Shown here piece after piece: positions 27,749-36,247 of a stretch of 64,000 nucleotides of DNA (the stretch's first letter is position 1; the number at the start of each line of letters is the position of its first letter). The notes beneath the pieces were generated by a model, which was not told the DNA's origin, did no database searches, and saw only the letters and a list, made by a program, of their open reading frames with translations. The stretch lies in assembly GCA_902363825.1 (NCBI GenBank), contig CABJBK010000010.1, positions 1 to 64,000 of the forward strand, read 5' to 3'. Origin of the DNA: Lachnospiraceae bacterium (GTDB lineage Bacteria > Bacillota > Clostridia > Lachnospirales > Lachnospiraceae). The position numbers and the translations under genes are program-made.

Positions 27749-28975
27749 TTATTCCTCTTTTCTGCGCAGAATATCGTACTGCATAAGTTCCTGCCCCAGG
27801 TCAAGATATAAGACCTGCTTCGGATGCGGTGCGCTTGGCATATCATTTCCTTCCTCATCCACGATGCGCTTTACCGTGACCGGAATATTATCCCCGTTCG
27901 CGCGCATGACCTCGATCGTTTCCCCGACAGAAAACTTGTTGCGCTGTTCAATCCGATAGAGCCCTTCCTCATTCTGCTCTCCTACAATGCCAAGATATGT
28001 GTATTCCTTCTCATAGGTGTTATTATCATAGATCTGAGCTTCTTCGGACGGTTTTCCAAAGAAAAATCCGGTCGTAAAATGACGGTAGGTACAGTTTGAG
28101 ATCTGATCCAGATACCACGGCATATTTTCCTTATACTTTTCCAGGGATTCCAGATAATCATCGATCGCTTTCCGGTAAGTACGCGCAACTGTCGCGACGT
28201 AAAGCGCCGTCTTCATCCGTCCCTCGATCTTGAAACTGTCGATCCCGGATTCGATCAGCTCCGGAATATGCTCGATCATACAAAGATCCTTGGAATTAAA
28301 GATATAGGTTCCACGCTCATTTTCGTAAACCGGCAGATATTCACCCGGCCTTTTTTCTTCCACGACCGCATATTTCCAGCGGCACGGATGCGTACACGCA
28401 CCCTGGTTTGCGTCACGCCCGGTAAAATAATTGCTGAGGAGGCATCTTCCCGAATAGGAAATGCACATCGCACCATGCACAAATGTCTCGATCTCAAGCT
28501 CATCCGGGATCTTTGCACGGATCTCACGGATTTCTTTCAAGGAAAGCTCACGCGCAGTCACAACTCTGCTTGCGCCAAGTTTCTGCCAGAATAAAAAAGT
28601 GCCGTAATTGGTGTTGTTCGCCTGCGTACTGACATGTATATCAATTTCAGGACAGACTTCCCGCGCAACCGTAAACACGCCCGGATCTGAAATGATAAGC
28701 GCATCCGGTCCGATTTCTTTTAACTCCTCGAAATACGCGCGCACGCCTTCAAGATCCTCATTATGCGCAAGGATATTTGCCGTCACATAGACTTTTACAT
28801 CATGTGCATGGGCAAAAAGGATCCCCTCTTTCATATCCTCCATGGAAAAGTTTTTTGCTTTCGCACGCAGACCAAACGCTTCTCCGCCGATATACACTGC
28901 GTCCGCACCAAATATAACCGCTATTTTCAGTACCTCAAGACTGCTTGCCGGTACCAGTAATTCCGGATGTCTCAT
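27749..28975 (-). CDS. U32 family peptidase-like protein (tRNA hydroxylation type)
   Basis: A 408-residue member of the U32 family. The signature is seen as ETFVHGAMCISYSGRC, followed by more cysteines (CTHPC) that hold an iron-sulfur cluster in relatives. The start VPASSLEVLKIAVIFGADAVYIGG is typical. In Bacillus the paired YrrN/YrrO (TrhP) proteins of this family are needed for 5-hydroxyuridine at tRNA position 34, and the neighbouring methyltransferase gene here matches TrmR, which methylates that base. Role in the same modification is therefore the best inference; proteolysis is unlikely. AGGAGAG precedes the ATG. Confidence 0.9.
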   Translation of the reverse strand: MRHPELLVPASSLEVLKIAVIFGADAVYIGGEAFGLRAKAKNFSMEDMKEGILFAHAHDVKVYVTANILAHNEDLEGVRAYFEELKEIGPDALIISDPGVFTVAREVCPEIDIHVSTQANNTNYGTFLFWQKLGASRVVTARELSLKEIREIRAKIPDELEIETFVHGAMCISYSGRCLLSNYFTGRDANQGACTHPCRWKYAVVEEKRPGEYLPVYENERGTYIFNSKDLCMIEHIPELIESGIDSFKIEGRMKTALYVATVARTYRKAIDDYLESLEKYKENMPWYLDQISNCTYRHFTTGFFFGKPSEEAQIYDNNTYEKEYTYLGIVGEQNEEGLYRIEQRNKFSVGETIEVMRANGDNIPVTVKRIVDEEGNDMPSAPHPKQVLYLDLGQELMQYDILRRKEE

Positions 28976-28992
28976 TTTTTCTCTCCTGCTTT

Positions 28993-29634
28993 CTATTTCT
29001 TTACGCTGACCGTGATCCCATCACCGATCGGCAATACCGCCGTGGTCAGTTCTTCGTGGTGGGTAAGGGTGTACAGATATTCCCGCATCCGTTTGTGGAT
29101 CGTACGGTTCCTCCGTGTCACCGCAAAACGGGACTGTATGATGTCACCGTCCTGCAATACATTGTCCGATATCAGGGTGCCGCCGCTTTTTAACAGACGA
29201 AGCACCTCCGGCAGAAAATGGATGTACTGCCCCTTCGCCGCATCCATAAATATAAAATCAAAAGGTTCTTCTATTGTCGGAAGAACCTCTTTTGCATCTC
29301 CGGTCAGGAGTGTGATCACGGATTCTTTCCCTGCGCGCTTAAAATTTTCACGCGCGATCGGAATCCGCTTTTCATAATTTTCAATCGTGATGATCTCACA
29401 CGCACCCGGATTATATTCTGCCATAAGAATTGCGGAAAAGCCGACTGCCGTACCGACCTCCAGAATCCGCGCCGGACGTTTCATCGCAAGAAATACCTTC
29501 AAAAACGTCTGCATTTCCTTGCGGATGATCGGAACATCACTGCGCAGCGCTTCCCGTTCGATCTCATCTAAAATCTCTGTATTCCCGGTTTCCAACGAAT
29601 TGATGTATGTAACCAGTCGTTCCTCTACTACCAC
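28993..29634 (-). CDS. trmR: O-methyltransferase, TrmR-like (tRNA 5-hydroxyuridine)
   Basis: A 213-residue SAM-dependent O-methyltransferase of the YrrM type. SAM motif I is EVGTAVGFSA; FIFMDAAKGQY supplies the metal-binding Asp and active-site Lys; SDNVLQDG follows. In B. subtilis this enzyme makes 5-methoxyuridine at tRNA position 34. The start is GTG at 29634 with GGAG about ten bases upstream. It sits between the short MltG-like gene and the U32 gene, the same order as yrrL-yrrM-yrrN in Bacillus. A catechol-type substrate cannot be excluded from sequence alone. Confidence 0.85.
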   Translation of the reverse strand: MVVEERLVTYINSLETGNTEILDEIEREALRSDVPIIRKEMQTFLKVFLAMKRPARILEVGTAVGFSAILMAEYNPGACEIITIENYEKRIPIARENFKRAGKESVITLLTGDAKEVLPTIEEPFDFIFMDAAKGQYIHFLPEVLRLLKSGGTLISDNVLQDGDIIQSRFAVTRRNRTIHKRMREYLYTLTHHEELTTAVLPIGDGITVSVKK

Positions 29635-29654
29635 TGTCTCTTCTCCGCCTTCTT

Positions 29655-30050
29655 TTATGTATTCTCCGTGCTGCTTTCCGTATCTTCTTCCGCCGCCATG
29701 ATCTGCATCATCTCTTCGGCGGTCATTGACGTGTTCAGGGTATACGTGCCCGCCCTGATCGCCCCGGAATAAGATGACAGTTTCAGCTGAACCACAAAAA
29801 GGTTCGCGTCACGGATCAGACCTTTTTCCTCAAGCTGTCTGCCGACATCCTTCGCGGACATATCCGCCGTCACGGTAACTGTCTTGTCTGTGCCGGGCGC
29901 GCTCTCCATCGCATCCTCTGTATAGACGCGGTATCCAAAGCCATATGCCCACTGACCTGCCCGGATCAGCCCGAGTACCACAAGAACCAGGATCAGAAGG
30001 GAAATGACGCTGCCGGTTATTCGTATTACGACTCTGCTGGTATTTTTCAT
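29655..30050 (-). CDS. short MltG-like membrane protein without the catalytic domain
   Basis: A 131-residue protein with one N-terminal membrane helix (about residues 8-30) and an extracytoplasmic part containing TADMSAKDVGRQLEEKGLIRDANLFV and AGTYTLNTSMTAEEMMQIM. These match the LysM-like first module of MltG/YceG endolytic transglycosylases, but the chain stops where the catalytic Glu-bearing domain should begin. No frameshifted remainder follows, because trmR starts 20 bases later. It occupies the mltG position of the conserved cluster. ATG at 30050 was chosen with GAGG upstream, so the start lies just after the YlbF stop. Confidence 0.75.
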   Translation of the reverse strand: MKNTSRVVIRITGSVISLLILVLVVLGLIRAGQWAYGFGYRVYTEDAMESAPGTDKTVTVTADMSAKDVGRQLEEKGLIRDANLFVVQLKLSSYSGAIRAGTYTLNTSMTAEEMMQIMAAEEDTESSTENT

Positions 30051-30063
30051 CTCAACTGCCTCG

Positions 30064-30411
30064 CTATTCTCCTTCGTTTTCAAAACCGACTTCAAAGTCC
30101 AGTTTCTCTACAAACTCCCAGTTGATCTCCTGAATGACGCGGCAGAATGCCAGTTCTGCCGCAAGATACTCTGCCGCGAGCGAATTTTCACAGATCTTCG
30201 ACTTCTCCCGCTCCAGCTTATCCATCTCTCCAAAAAGATCCGCGTCTTTCTGATTCTGTAACTGATAATTCCGTTTCCGGAATTCCGCAACTCTTTTTTC
30301 TACTTCAGGTTTCTCATGAATCCGCGCCTTGATGTCCTGATAATTTTTATATTCCTCGCTCGTCCGTATCGCCGCGAGGAGCGCATCAAGCGCTTCTCTC
30401 ATCTGTTCCAT
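30064..30411 (-). CDS. YlbF-family regulator
   Basis: A 115-residue helical protein of the YlbF/YmcA (DUF964) family. The helices EYKNYQDIKARIHEKPEVEKRVAEFRKRN and AEYLAAELAFCRVIQEINWEF cover the pattern of the fold (residues about 19-110). In Bacillus these proteins form the Ric complex that modulates RNase Y and thereby competence and sporulation. Here the gene is 22 bases after rnjA, which fits a role in RNA decay. AGGACAGG precedes the ATG. Confidence 0.85.
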   Translation of the reverse strand: MEQMREALDALLAAIRTSEEYKNYQDIKARIHEKPEVEKRVAEFRKRNYQLQNQKDADLFGEMDKLEREKSKICENSLAAEYLAAELAFCRVIQEINWEFVEKLDFEVGFENEGE

Positions 30412-30433
30412 GTTCCTGTCCTCTGCTTTTTAC

Positions 30434-32113
30434 CTAGACTTCCATAATGATCGGGATGATCATCGGTTTACGCTTTGTCTCTTTCCATACAAAGTCGCCA
30501 AGCGCATCCTTGATCTCTGATTTGATCTTTCCCCAGTCTGTGATATTTTTATCCATACAATGATCCATGGTATCATTCAATACCTGCTTTGCCTCATCCA
30601 TCAGGCTTTCCGAACCACGCACATAGACAAATCCTCTCGAAACGATGTCCGGTCCCGCAAGCACCTGCCCGGAGCCGCTTTCCAGCGTCAGAACAACGAT
30701 GATGATTCCCTCTTCCGCCAGATGCTGTCTGTCACGCAGTACGATATTTCCAACGTCTCCAACACCAAGTCCGTCTACCATGACATCTCCGACCGGTACA
30801 TGTCCGGTAATTGCCGCTCCATCCTCGTCAAGCTCTAATACATCTCCCGATGAGAGCAGGAAAATATGATCTTTGTCAATACCGATCTCTTCCGCGATAT
30901 GTGCCTGTGCCATCAGATGACGGTACTCACCATGCACCGGGATCGCATATTTCGGTTTTACCAGTGAGTAAATCAGTTTGATATCCTCCTGGCACGCATG
31001 ACCGGATACATGGACATCCTGGAAGATCACTTCCGCGCCCTTCATGGACAGCTCATTGATGATCTTGGAAACTGCCTTTTCATTTCCAGGAATTGGATTG
31101 GAACTCAAAACGATCGTGTCATTCGGTTTGATCGTGATCTTTCTGTGGATGCCGGATGCCATTCTCGATAACGCCGCCATGGATTCTCCCTGGCTTCCGG
31201 TTGTGATAAGCACGGTTTTCTCATCCGGATAATTTTTCAGCTCCTCAATATCGATCAGCGTATTGTCCGGGATATTGATGTAACCGAGCTCCTGCGCAGT
31301 GGAAATGATATTGACCATACTGCGTCCCTCGATCACCACTTTTCTGCCATATTTATACGCCGTATCGATGATCTGCTGTACACGGTCCACATTGGACGCA
31401 AAGGTAGCAATAATGATACGGTTATTCTTGTGATCCGCAAAGATCGTTTCAAATGTTTTTCCGACTGTCTTTTCCGACATCGTAAAGCCAGGGCGCTCCG
31501 CATTGGTACTGTCGCACATAAGCGCCAAAACGCCCTTCTTTCCGATCTCGCCAAAACGCTGTAAATCAATGGCATCACCAAATACCGGTGTGTAATCTAC
31601 CTTAAAGTCTCCGGTATGCACAACGATACCTGCCGGTGAGTAGATCGCAAGTGCCGCCGCATCCTGGATACTGTGGTTGGTCTTTATAAATTCCACGCGG
31701 AAGCAGCCCAGATTGATATGCTGTCCGTATTTTACCACCTTGCGTTTCACCTTGGACAAAAGATTGTGTTCGGTCAGCTTGTGATCGATGATGCCCATCG
31801 TCAGCTTTGTCGCATAGATCGGCACGTTCACTTCCTTTAATACATAAGGGATCGCACCGATGTGATCCTCGTGTCCATGTGTGATGAAAAATCCCTTTAC
31901 CTTGTCGATATTGTCCTTTAAATAGGTGACATCCGGGATGACCAGGTCGATGCCGTACATGTCATCTTCCGGGAAAGACAGACCGCAGTCCACTACGATA
32001 ATGCTGTCCTCATATTCGAATGCCGTGATGTTCATTCCAATCTGCTCTAATCCTCCAAGCGGAATGATCTTTAATTTTGAATGATTACTGTTTTCTGTTG
32101 ACTTTTTCTTCAA
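30434..32113 (-). CDS. rnjA: ribonuclease J
   Basis: Metallo-beta-lactamase/beta-CASP ribonuclease with endonuclease and 5'-3' exonuclease activity, central to mRNA decay and rRNA maturation. The 559-residue product has the zinc motif THGHEDHIGAIPY, the later MCDSTNAERPGFT, and ASGH-type VSGHACQEDIKL plus IPVHGEYRHL. The start is TTG at 32113 with GGAGGT 6 bases upstream; the frame is open further up but without a site. A leader of about 180 bases contains a strong hairpin. First gene of the rnjA-ylbF-mltG-trmR-U32 operon. Confidence 0.95.
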   Translation of the reverse strand: MKKKSTENSNHSKLKIIPLGGLEQIGMNITAFEYEDSIIVVDCGLSFPEDDMYGIDLVIPDVTYLKDNIDKVKGFFITHGHEDHIGAIPYVLKEVNVPIYATKLTMGIIDHKLTEHNLLSKVKRKVVKYGQHINLGCFRVEFIKTNHSIQDAAALAIYSPAGIVVHTGDFKVDYTPVFGDAIDLQRFGEIGKKGVLALMCDSTNAERPGFTMSEKTVGKTFETIFADHKNNRIIIATFASNVDRVQQIIDTAYKYGRKVVIEGRSMVNIISTAQELGYINIPDNTLIDIEELKNYPDEKTVLITTGSQGESMAALSRMASGIHRKITIKPNDTIVLSSNPIPGNEKAVSKIINELSMKGAEVIFQDVHVSGHACQEDIKLIYSLVKPKYAIPVHGEYRHLMAQAHIAEEIGIDKDHIFLLSSGDVLELDEDGAAITGHVPVGDVMVDGLGVGDVGNIVLRDRQHLAEEGIIIVVLTLESGSGQVLAGPDIVSRGFVYVRGSESLMDEAKQVLNDTMDHCMDKNITDWGKIKSEIKDALGDFVWKETKRKPMIIPIIMEV

Positions 32114-32175
32114 GTCCGCACCTCCATTTATTTTTTGATTCTCCGTTCCTGTTTCATTTTTTAAGATTTGTTCAT

Positions 32176-32217
32176 AACGAGTCAAGCGACCATGCACGCA
32201 TGTCCGCCTGACTCGTT
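32176..32217. promoter_or_regulatory. long hairpin in the rnjA leader
   Basis: AACGAGTCA and TGACTCGTT are perfect 9-base arms. GCG/CGC and CATG/CATG pair further in, giving a stem of about 16 pairs in 42 bases. There is no T run on either strand, so it is not a standard terminator. It lies about 60 bases before the rnjA start. Confidence 0.6.
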
Positions 32218-32292
32218 CTTTGCGGGAATAACCGTCTGTTTCAAACGTTTCCCTATGTATCTTGTTTTTAAAATCAGCTGCCCGTTAATGTT

Positions 32293-32553
32293 CTATAATT
32301 CAATATCGACATCTTCCAGCATCTCGGAAAACACTTTAGCGATTGCTTCTAATTCTGCTTCTTCTTCCACGATCTCATAGACCGCTTCTTTCTCTGTATC
32401 TTCGGAAAGATCTTTTAAGACAAATGCATCTGAGTCACCGTCTTCATCTACGGTTACCAGAAGATAGTCCCTGTTATTGATCCTCGTCTGTTCCAATACA
32501 TAAAACTCCAGACATTCTCCCGTGTCCGGATCGGTAAATTTTATTTTCTCCAT
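32293..32553 (-). CDS. DUF1292 family protein
   Basis: An 86-residue acidic protein of the YrzB/DUF1292 family, starting with the family pattern FTDPDTGECLEFYVLEQTRI and continuing DYLLVTVDEDGDSDAFVLKD. Function unknown. The gene order ireB-ruvX-DUF1292 is conserved in Firmicutes. AGGAG precedes the ATG and it starts 8 bases after ruvX. A gap of about 180 bases separates it from rnjA. Confidence 0.9.
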   Translation of the reverse strand: MEKIKFTDPDTGECLEFYVLEQTRINNRDYLLVTVDEDGDSDAFVLKDLSEDTEKEAVYEIVEEEAELEAIAKVFSEMLEDVDIEL

Positions 32554-32561
32554 GAAAACTC

Positions 32562-32993
32562 CTATTCTGTCTGATTCTTCAAAGAATCCAGATAGCCCTG
32601 AAGTATAAATTCAGCAGCAATTCTGTCCACATACTTTTTACGGTCTTCCCGTCTGATCCCGCTCTCCATCATGACCTGATCCGCAGATACTGTCGTCAGT
32701 CTCTCATCCCATAATATTACGGGAAGAGAAGTCCGTCTCTCCAGCATCTCCTTGAATTCCAGCGTCTTCGCGCAGCGCTCTCCCTCCGTATTGTTCATAT
32801 TCTTGGGATAGCCAAGCACGATCCGCTCCGCACCGTATTCCGCAATGATCTCCTCGATCCTTGCCAGTGTCTGACGCAGCTTTGTCGGGGATTTTCTCCG
32901 TACGATCTCAACTCCCTGTGCCGTGATCAAAAGCTCATCGCTCATCGCAACGCCCACAGTCTTTGAGCCAAAATCCAAACCGATGATACGCAT
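32562..32993 (-). CDS. ruvX: Holliday junction resolvase-like RNase (YqgF family)
   Basis: A 143-residue RNase H-fold protein, needed in E. coli for 16S rRNA 5' processing and also proposed as a junction resolvase. [13 protein letters not shown] contains the first catalytic Asp, [10 protein letters not shown] the second strand motif with family pattern, and [13 protein letters not shown] the acidic residues after it. GGAGGA precedes the ATG. Second gene of the ireB-ruvX-DUF1292 set. Confidence 0.95.
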   Translation of the reverse strand: MRIIGLDFGSKTVGVAMSDELLITAQGVEIVRRKSPTKLRQTLARIEEIIAEYGAERIVLGYPKNMNNTEGERCAKTLEFKEMLERRTSLPVILWDERLTTVSADQVMMESGIRREDRKKYVDRIAAEFILQGYLDSLKNQTE

Positions 32994-33002
32994 AGTCTCC
33001 TC

Positions 33003-33266
33003 CTACTGCCAGGAATTGGTCTTAATATATTCTTTTAAAATTTCTTCCACGAGTTCGTCACGTTCTACCTTCATGATCAGACTTCTTGCATTATTATGGC
33101 TGGTGATATACGTCGGATCTCCTGACATAATATATCCAACAATCTGATTTACGGGATTGTACCCTTTCTCGGACAGTGCATGATATACGATATCCAGTAC
33201 ATCTTTGACTTTGATTTCCGGTTCTTTTTCTACTTTGAAATATTGTGTGTTATTTTTATCCTGCAT
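33003..33266 (-). CDS. IreB family regulatory phosphoprotein
   Basis: An 87-residue protein of the IreB (DUF965) family. In Enterococcus, IreB is phosphorylated on N-terminal threonines by the PASTA kinase IreK and affects cephalosporin tolerance. Here a Thr lies at residue 7. The core [33 protein letters not shown] is very close to the family. The ribosome site is weak (AAGGG further out). It heads the ireB-ruvX-DUF1292 set behind its own promoter. Confidence 0.93.
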   Translation of the reverse strand: MQDKNNTQYFKVEKEPEIKVKDVLDIVYHALSEKGYNPVNQIVGYIMSGDPTYITSHNNARSLIMKVERDELVEEILKEYIKTNSWQ

Positions 33267-33326
33267 AATTTCACGCCCTTATTTTTGCTCTTTTGTTCTT
33301 CTGAAGTCAAAAGCATCGCTGTTATT

Positions 33327-33355
33327 ATTCTAATACAAATTACATTAAAATTCAA
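33327..33355 (-). promoter_or_regulatory. sigma-A promoter of ireB-ruvX-DUF1292
   Basis: Minus-strand TTGAAT (33350-33355), 17-base spacer, TAGAAT (33327-33332). The -35 lies within the last codons of mtaB. Confidence 0.75.
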
Positions 33356-34661
33356 CCATAAGATACAGCCCGTCGGAAAGCTCCCGCTCCATTCTGCCGC
33401 GGACCATCGTATTTGCGGCATGTCCGTCTGCCCGTACCGCCACTTTTACATACTCTTTTGTATAGCCGGTAAAATAGCGCATACCGTCCAGCTCCATCTC
33501 TTCCTCAAGCAGAGCTTCTTTTGTCCTGCCAAGATAAAATTCCCGGAATTCTTCGGACATCTCTTTTTCTAGTTCCAGCAATCTGCCGCTCCGTTTCGTC
33601 TTTATGTCCTCCGGAACCTGATCTGCCATAACCGCGGCTTTGGTCCCCTTGCGCTTTGAATATTTAAAGATATGCATTTCATAGAAATGTACGTTCTCCA
33701 AGAACTCCCTTGTCGTCTCAAATTCTTCTTCCGTCTCACCCGGGAATCCCACGATCACATCAGTCGTGATCGCCGGATGTTTAAAGTATTTTCGTAAAAT
33801 CTCACATTTATTCGCATATTCTTCCGTATCATAGCGGCGGTTCATGCGTTTTAACGTCACGTCGCAGCCACTTTGCAGTGACAGATGAAAATGCGGGCAG
33901 ATCTTTGGCATTCCGGCAAGTTTTTCGGCAAACTCCTCCGTCACAATACGCGGTTCCAGGGAACCGAGACGGATCCGCTCAATGCCATCCACCTTATGGA
34001 CTTCTTCGATCAGGTGCAGCAAGGTATCACCGGTATCCACACCAAACGAGCTTAAATGGATCCCGGTCAGCACGACTTCCTTATAGCCCTGTTCTGCCAG
34101 ATGCTCCACTTCACGCAGGACATCCTCTGTCTTTCTGCTCCGCACCCTTCCTCTGGCATACGGAATGATACAGTAACTGCAGAACTGGTTGCAGCCGTCC
34201 TGCACTTTAATAAAAGCTCTGGTGTGCTCCGCCGTCTTCTTTAAAAACAGTTCCTCATACGGCTGCCCCTTCTCATTGATGTCGATCACTGCGAGCTCTG
34301 TTTCTCCGTTTGCCTTTTCTTCTTCATACTTTCGCAGCAGCCCCGGCAGTTCATGCTTTTTGTTGTTGCCGATCACAATATCCACTGCGGTATCGTTTTT
34401 CACCTCTTCCGCCGCCGTCTGCACGTAACAGCCCATCGCGACAACCACCGCATCCGGATTCTGCTTTTTTGCCCGGTGCAGCATCTGACGCGATTTCCGG
34501 TCCGCCATATTCGTCACGGAACAGGTATTTATGATGTAAACATCCGCGTATTCATGAAACGGAACGATCTCGTATCCGCACTCTTCAAGCATCTGCTGGA
34601 CCGCTTCCGTCTCATATGCGTTTACTTTGCATCCCAAATTGTGCAATGCTACTTTTTTCAT
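33345..34661 (-). CDS. mtaB: tRNA (t6A37) methylthiotransferase MtaB
   Basis: Radical-SAM enzyme that converts t6A to ms2t6A next to the anticodon. The 438-residue product has the N-terminal UPF0004 domain with NLGCKVNAYE and further cysteines for the second cluster, the radical-SAM motif CNQFCSYCIIPYARG, and a C-terminal TRAM domain. NLGCKVN separates it from MiaB. GAGGAAA lies upstream of the ATG. It is transcribed alone, divergently from the HPr-like gene. Confidence 0.94.
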   Translation of the reverse strand: MKKVALHNLGCKVNAYETEAVQQMLEECGYEIVPFHEYADVYIINTCSVTNMADRKSRQMLHRAKKQNPDAVVVAMGCYVQTAAEEVKNDTAVDIVIGNNKKHELPGLLRKYEEEKANGETELAVIDINEKGQPYEELFLKKTAEHTRAFIKVQDGCNQFCSYCIIPYARGRVRSRKTEDVLREVEHLAEQGYKEVVLTGIHLSSFGVDTGDTLLHLIEEVHKVDGIERIRLGSLEPRIVTEEFAEKLAGMPKICPHFHLSLQSGCDVTLKRMNRRYDTEEYANKCEILRKYFKHPAITTDVIVGFPGETEEEFETTREFLENVHFYEMHIFKYSKRKGTKAAVMADQVPEDIKTKRSGRLLELEKEMSEEFREFYLGRTKEALLEEEMELDGMRYFTGYTKEYVKVAVRADGHAANTMVRGRMERELSDGLYLMVEF

Positions 34662-34683
34662 TGACTTTTTTCCTCACTTTATG

Positions 34684-34712
34684 TTGACTTTTCCTAAAAA
34701 AAAAGTTACTAT
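34684..34712 (+). promoter_or_regulatory. sigma-A promoter of the HPr-like gene
   Basis: TTGACT (34684-34689), 17-base spacer containing nine A, TACTAT (34707-34712), about 40 bases before the start codon. Confidence 0.75.
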
Positions 34713-34753
34713 ACTAATATAAAAAGAATTGTAGTAACCAAGGAGGTCTCTAT

Positions 34754-34984
34754 ATGAAAACAGTTCAAATTTCATTAAATTCTATCGACAAGGTAAAATC
34801 CTTTGTCAACGCTATTACTCAATTCGAGTTTGACTTTGATTTAATCTCTGGCAGATACGTTATTGATGCAAAATCCATCATGGGTATCTTCAGTTTAGAT
34901 TTATCCAAACCAATTGACTTAGCAATTCATACCGAAGCAAATTTGGATGAAATCATGGAAGTTTTAAAACCATATCTTGTTTAA
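34754..34984 (+). CDS. HPr-like protein lacking the catalytic histidine
   Basis: A 76-residue protein with the HPr fold pattern (beta-alpha-beta then DAKSIMGIFSLDL), but the region that carries His15 in HPr reads NSIDKVKSFV, with no His. It therefore cannot pass phosphate from PEP in the usual way. The Ser in AKSIMGI (Ser41) matches the regulatory Ser46, so it could be a target of HPr kinase and act like Bacillus Crh, which also lacks His15. AAGGAGG lies before the ATG. Single gene with its own promoter and terminator. Confidence 0.85.
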   Translation: MKTVQISLNSIDKVKSFVNAITQFEFDFDLISGRYVIDAKSIMGIFSLDLSKPIDLAIHTEANLDEIMEVLKPYLV

Positions 34985-34998
34985 TTAAAATTTCCAAA

Positions 34999-35026
34999 AG
35001 GGAGTGTGCATGCACTCCCTTTTTTT
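34999..35026. terminator. terminator of the HPr-like gene, probably shared with thiI
   Basis: GGGAGTG and CACTCCC form a 7-bp stem with a 6-base loop, followed by seven T on the plus strand. On the minus strand TTTT follows, so it can also end the convergent thiI transcript. Confidence 0.85.
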
Positions 35027-35049
35027 CTGCTCAAAATCATTCCTGTTTT

Positions 35050-36234
35050 CTATGCTTCTACAAGTATCGTCTCCGTCGTATCGATCGCTTCCTGCATCAG
35101 TTCATCAATCTTCTCTTCCAGTTTCTTTTCCGAATTTCTGATCACTTTAAGGCTCGGCTTGGTAACCGGATGCTTTGCAACAAAGATCGTACAGCAGTCC
35201 TCAAACGGCTGGATTGAAGTCTCATAAGTCCCGATCTTTTCTGAAATCTCAACGATCTCCTGCTTGTCAAATCCGATCAGTGGACGATATACCGGCATCT
35301 CGCAGACTTCATTGGTCACCATCAGAGACTGCATCGTCTGGCTTGCCACCTGTCCAATACTCTCGCCGGTGATCAGTCCGAGACATTTATGATTCTCTGC
35401 AAAATGCTGCGCGATCCGCATCATATAACGGCGCATGATGATCGTAAGCTCCTCATGCGGGCACTTTTCATAAATATACAGCTGGATATCTGTAAAGTTG
35501 ACCACATGCAGTTTGATCGGTCCGGAATATTTTGCAACGATCTTCGCGAGATCGACCACTTTCTGTTTTGCGCGTTCACTGGTGTATGGCGGTGCGTGAA
35601 AATAGGTTGCCTCGATCTCAACACCACGCTTTGCGATCATATAACCGGCTACCGGACTGTCGATTCCGCCCGAAAGCAGTAACATTGCCCTTCCCGCTGA
35701 ACCGACCGGCATTCCGCCCGGTCCCGGGATCTCCGTAGAGTAGATATTGATCTGGTTTCGCACCTCAATGCTTACCATAACCTCCGGGTTGTGGACATCC
35801 ACCTTGGTCTCCGGAAGTGCGTCAAGGATCTTTTCTCCAAGCGCTGCATTGATCTCCATGGAATTCATCGGATAATTTTTTCTCGCTCTTCTCGCATTGA
35901 CTTTAAACGTAAAATCCGTCTTCTGATAAGCCGCCTTTAAATAGCGCACCACATCTTCCGCAAGCTTGTCAAAGCCTTCATCATCCACCAGGACGACCGG
36001 GCAGAACGCAACGATTCCAAATACATTTTTCAGTGCGGCTACCGTCTCGTCATAATCATACTCATCGCTTATGACCTCGGCGTAGATCCTTCCCTGTTCT
36101 TTTCTTACTTCAAATTCTCCATCCACCGGATTCAAGGCAAAGCGGATCTGCTTTACCAGCATATCCTCAAACACATATCGGTTCTTGCCTTTTACTCCGA
36201 TCTCTCCGTATTTAATCAAAAATGCTCTGTACAT
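35050..36234 (-). CDS. thiI: tRNA 4-thiouridine synthase
   Basis: Adenylates and thiolates U8 in tRNA; also used in thiamine thiazole synthesis in some species. The 394-residue product has the N-terminal ferredoxin-like/THUMP region (KYGEIGVKGKNR at the start), the PP-loop SGGIDSPVAGY, and no rhodanese extension, as in Bacillus. It follows a cysteine desulfurase gene by 13 bases, which presumably supplies the sulfur directly. ATG at 36234 was chosen because AAAGGAA is too close to the ATG two codons earlier. Confidence 0.95.
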   Translation of the reverse strand: MYRAFLIKYGEIGVKGKNRYVFEDMLVKQIRFALNPVDGEFEVRKEQGRIYAEVISDEYDYDETVAALKNVFGIVAFCPVVLVDDEGFDKLAEDVVRYLKAAYQKTDFTFKVNARRARKNYPMNSMEINAALGEKILDALPETKVDVHNPEVMVSIEVRNQINIYSTEIPGPGGMPVGSAGRAMLLLSGGIDSPVAGYMIAKRGVEIEATYFHAPPYTSERAKQKVVDLAKIVAKYSGPIKLHVVNFTDIQLYIYEKCPHEELTIIMRRYMMRIAQHFAENHKCLGLITGESIGQVASQTMQSLMVTNEVCEMPVYRPLIGFDKQEIVEISEKIGTYETSIQPFEDCCTIFVAKHPVTKPSLKVIRNSEKKLEEKIDELMQEAIDTTETILVEA

Positions 36235-36247
36235 TTCCATTTCCTTT

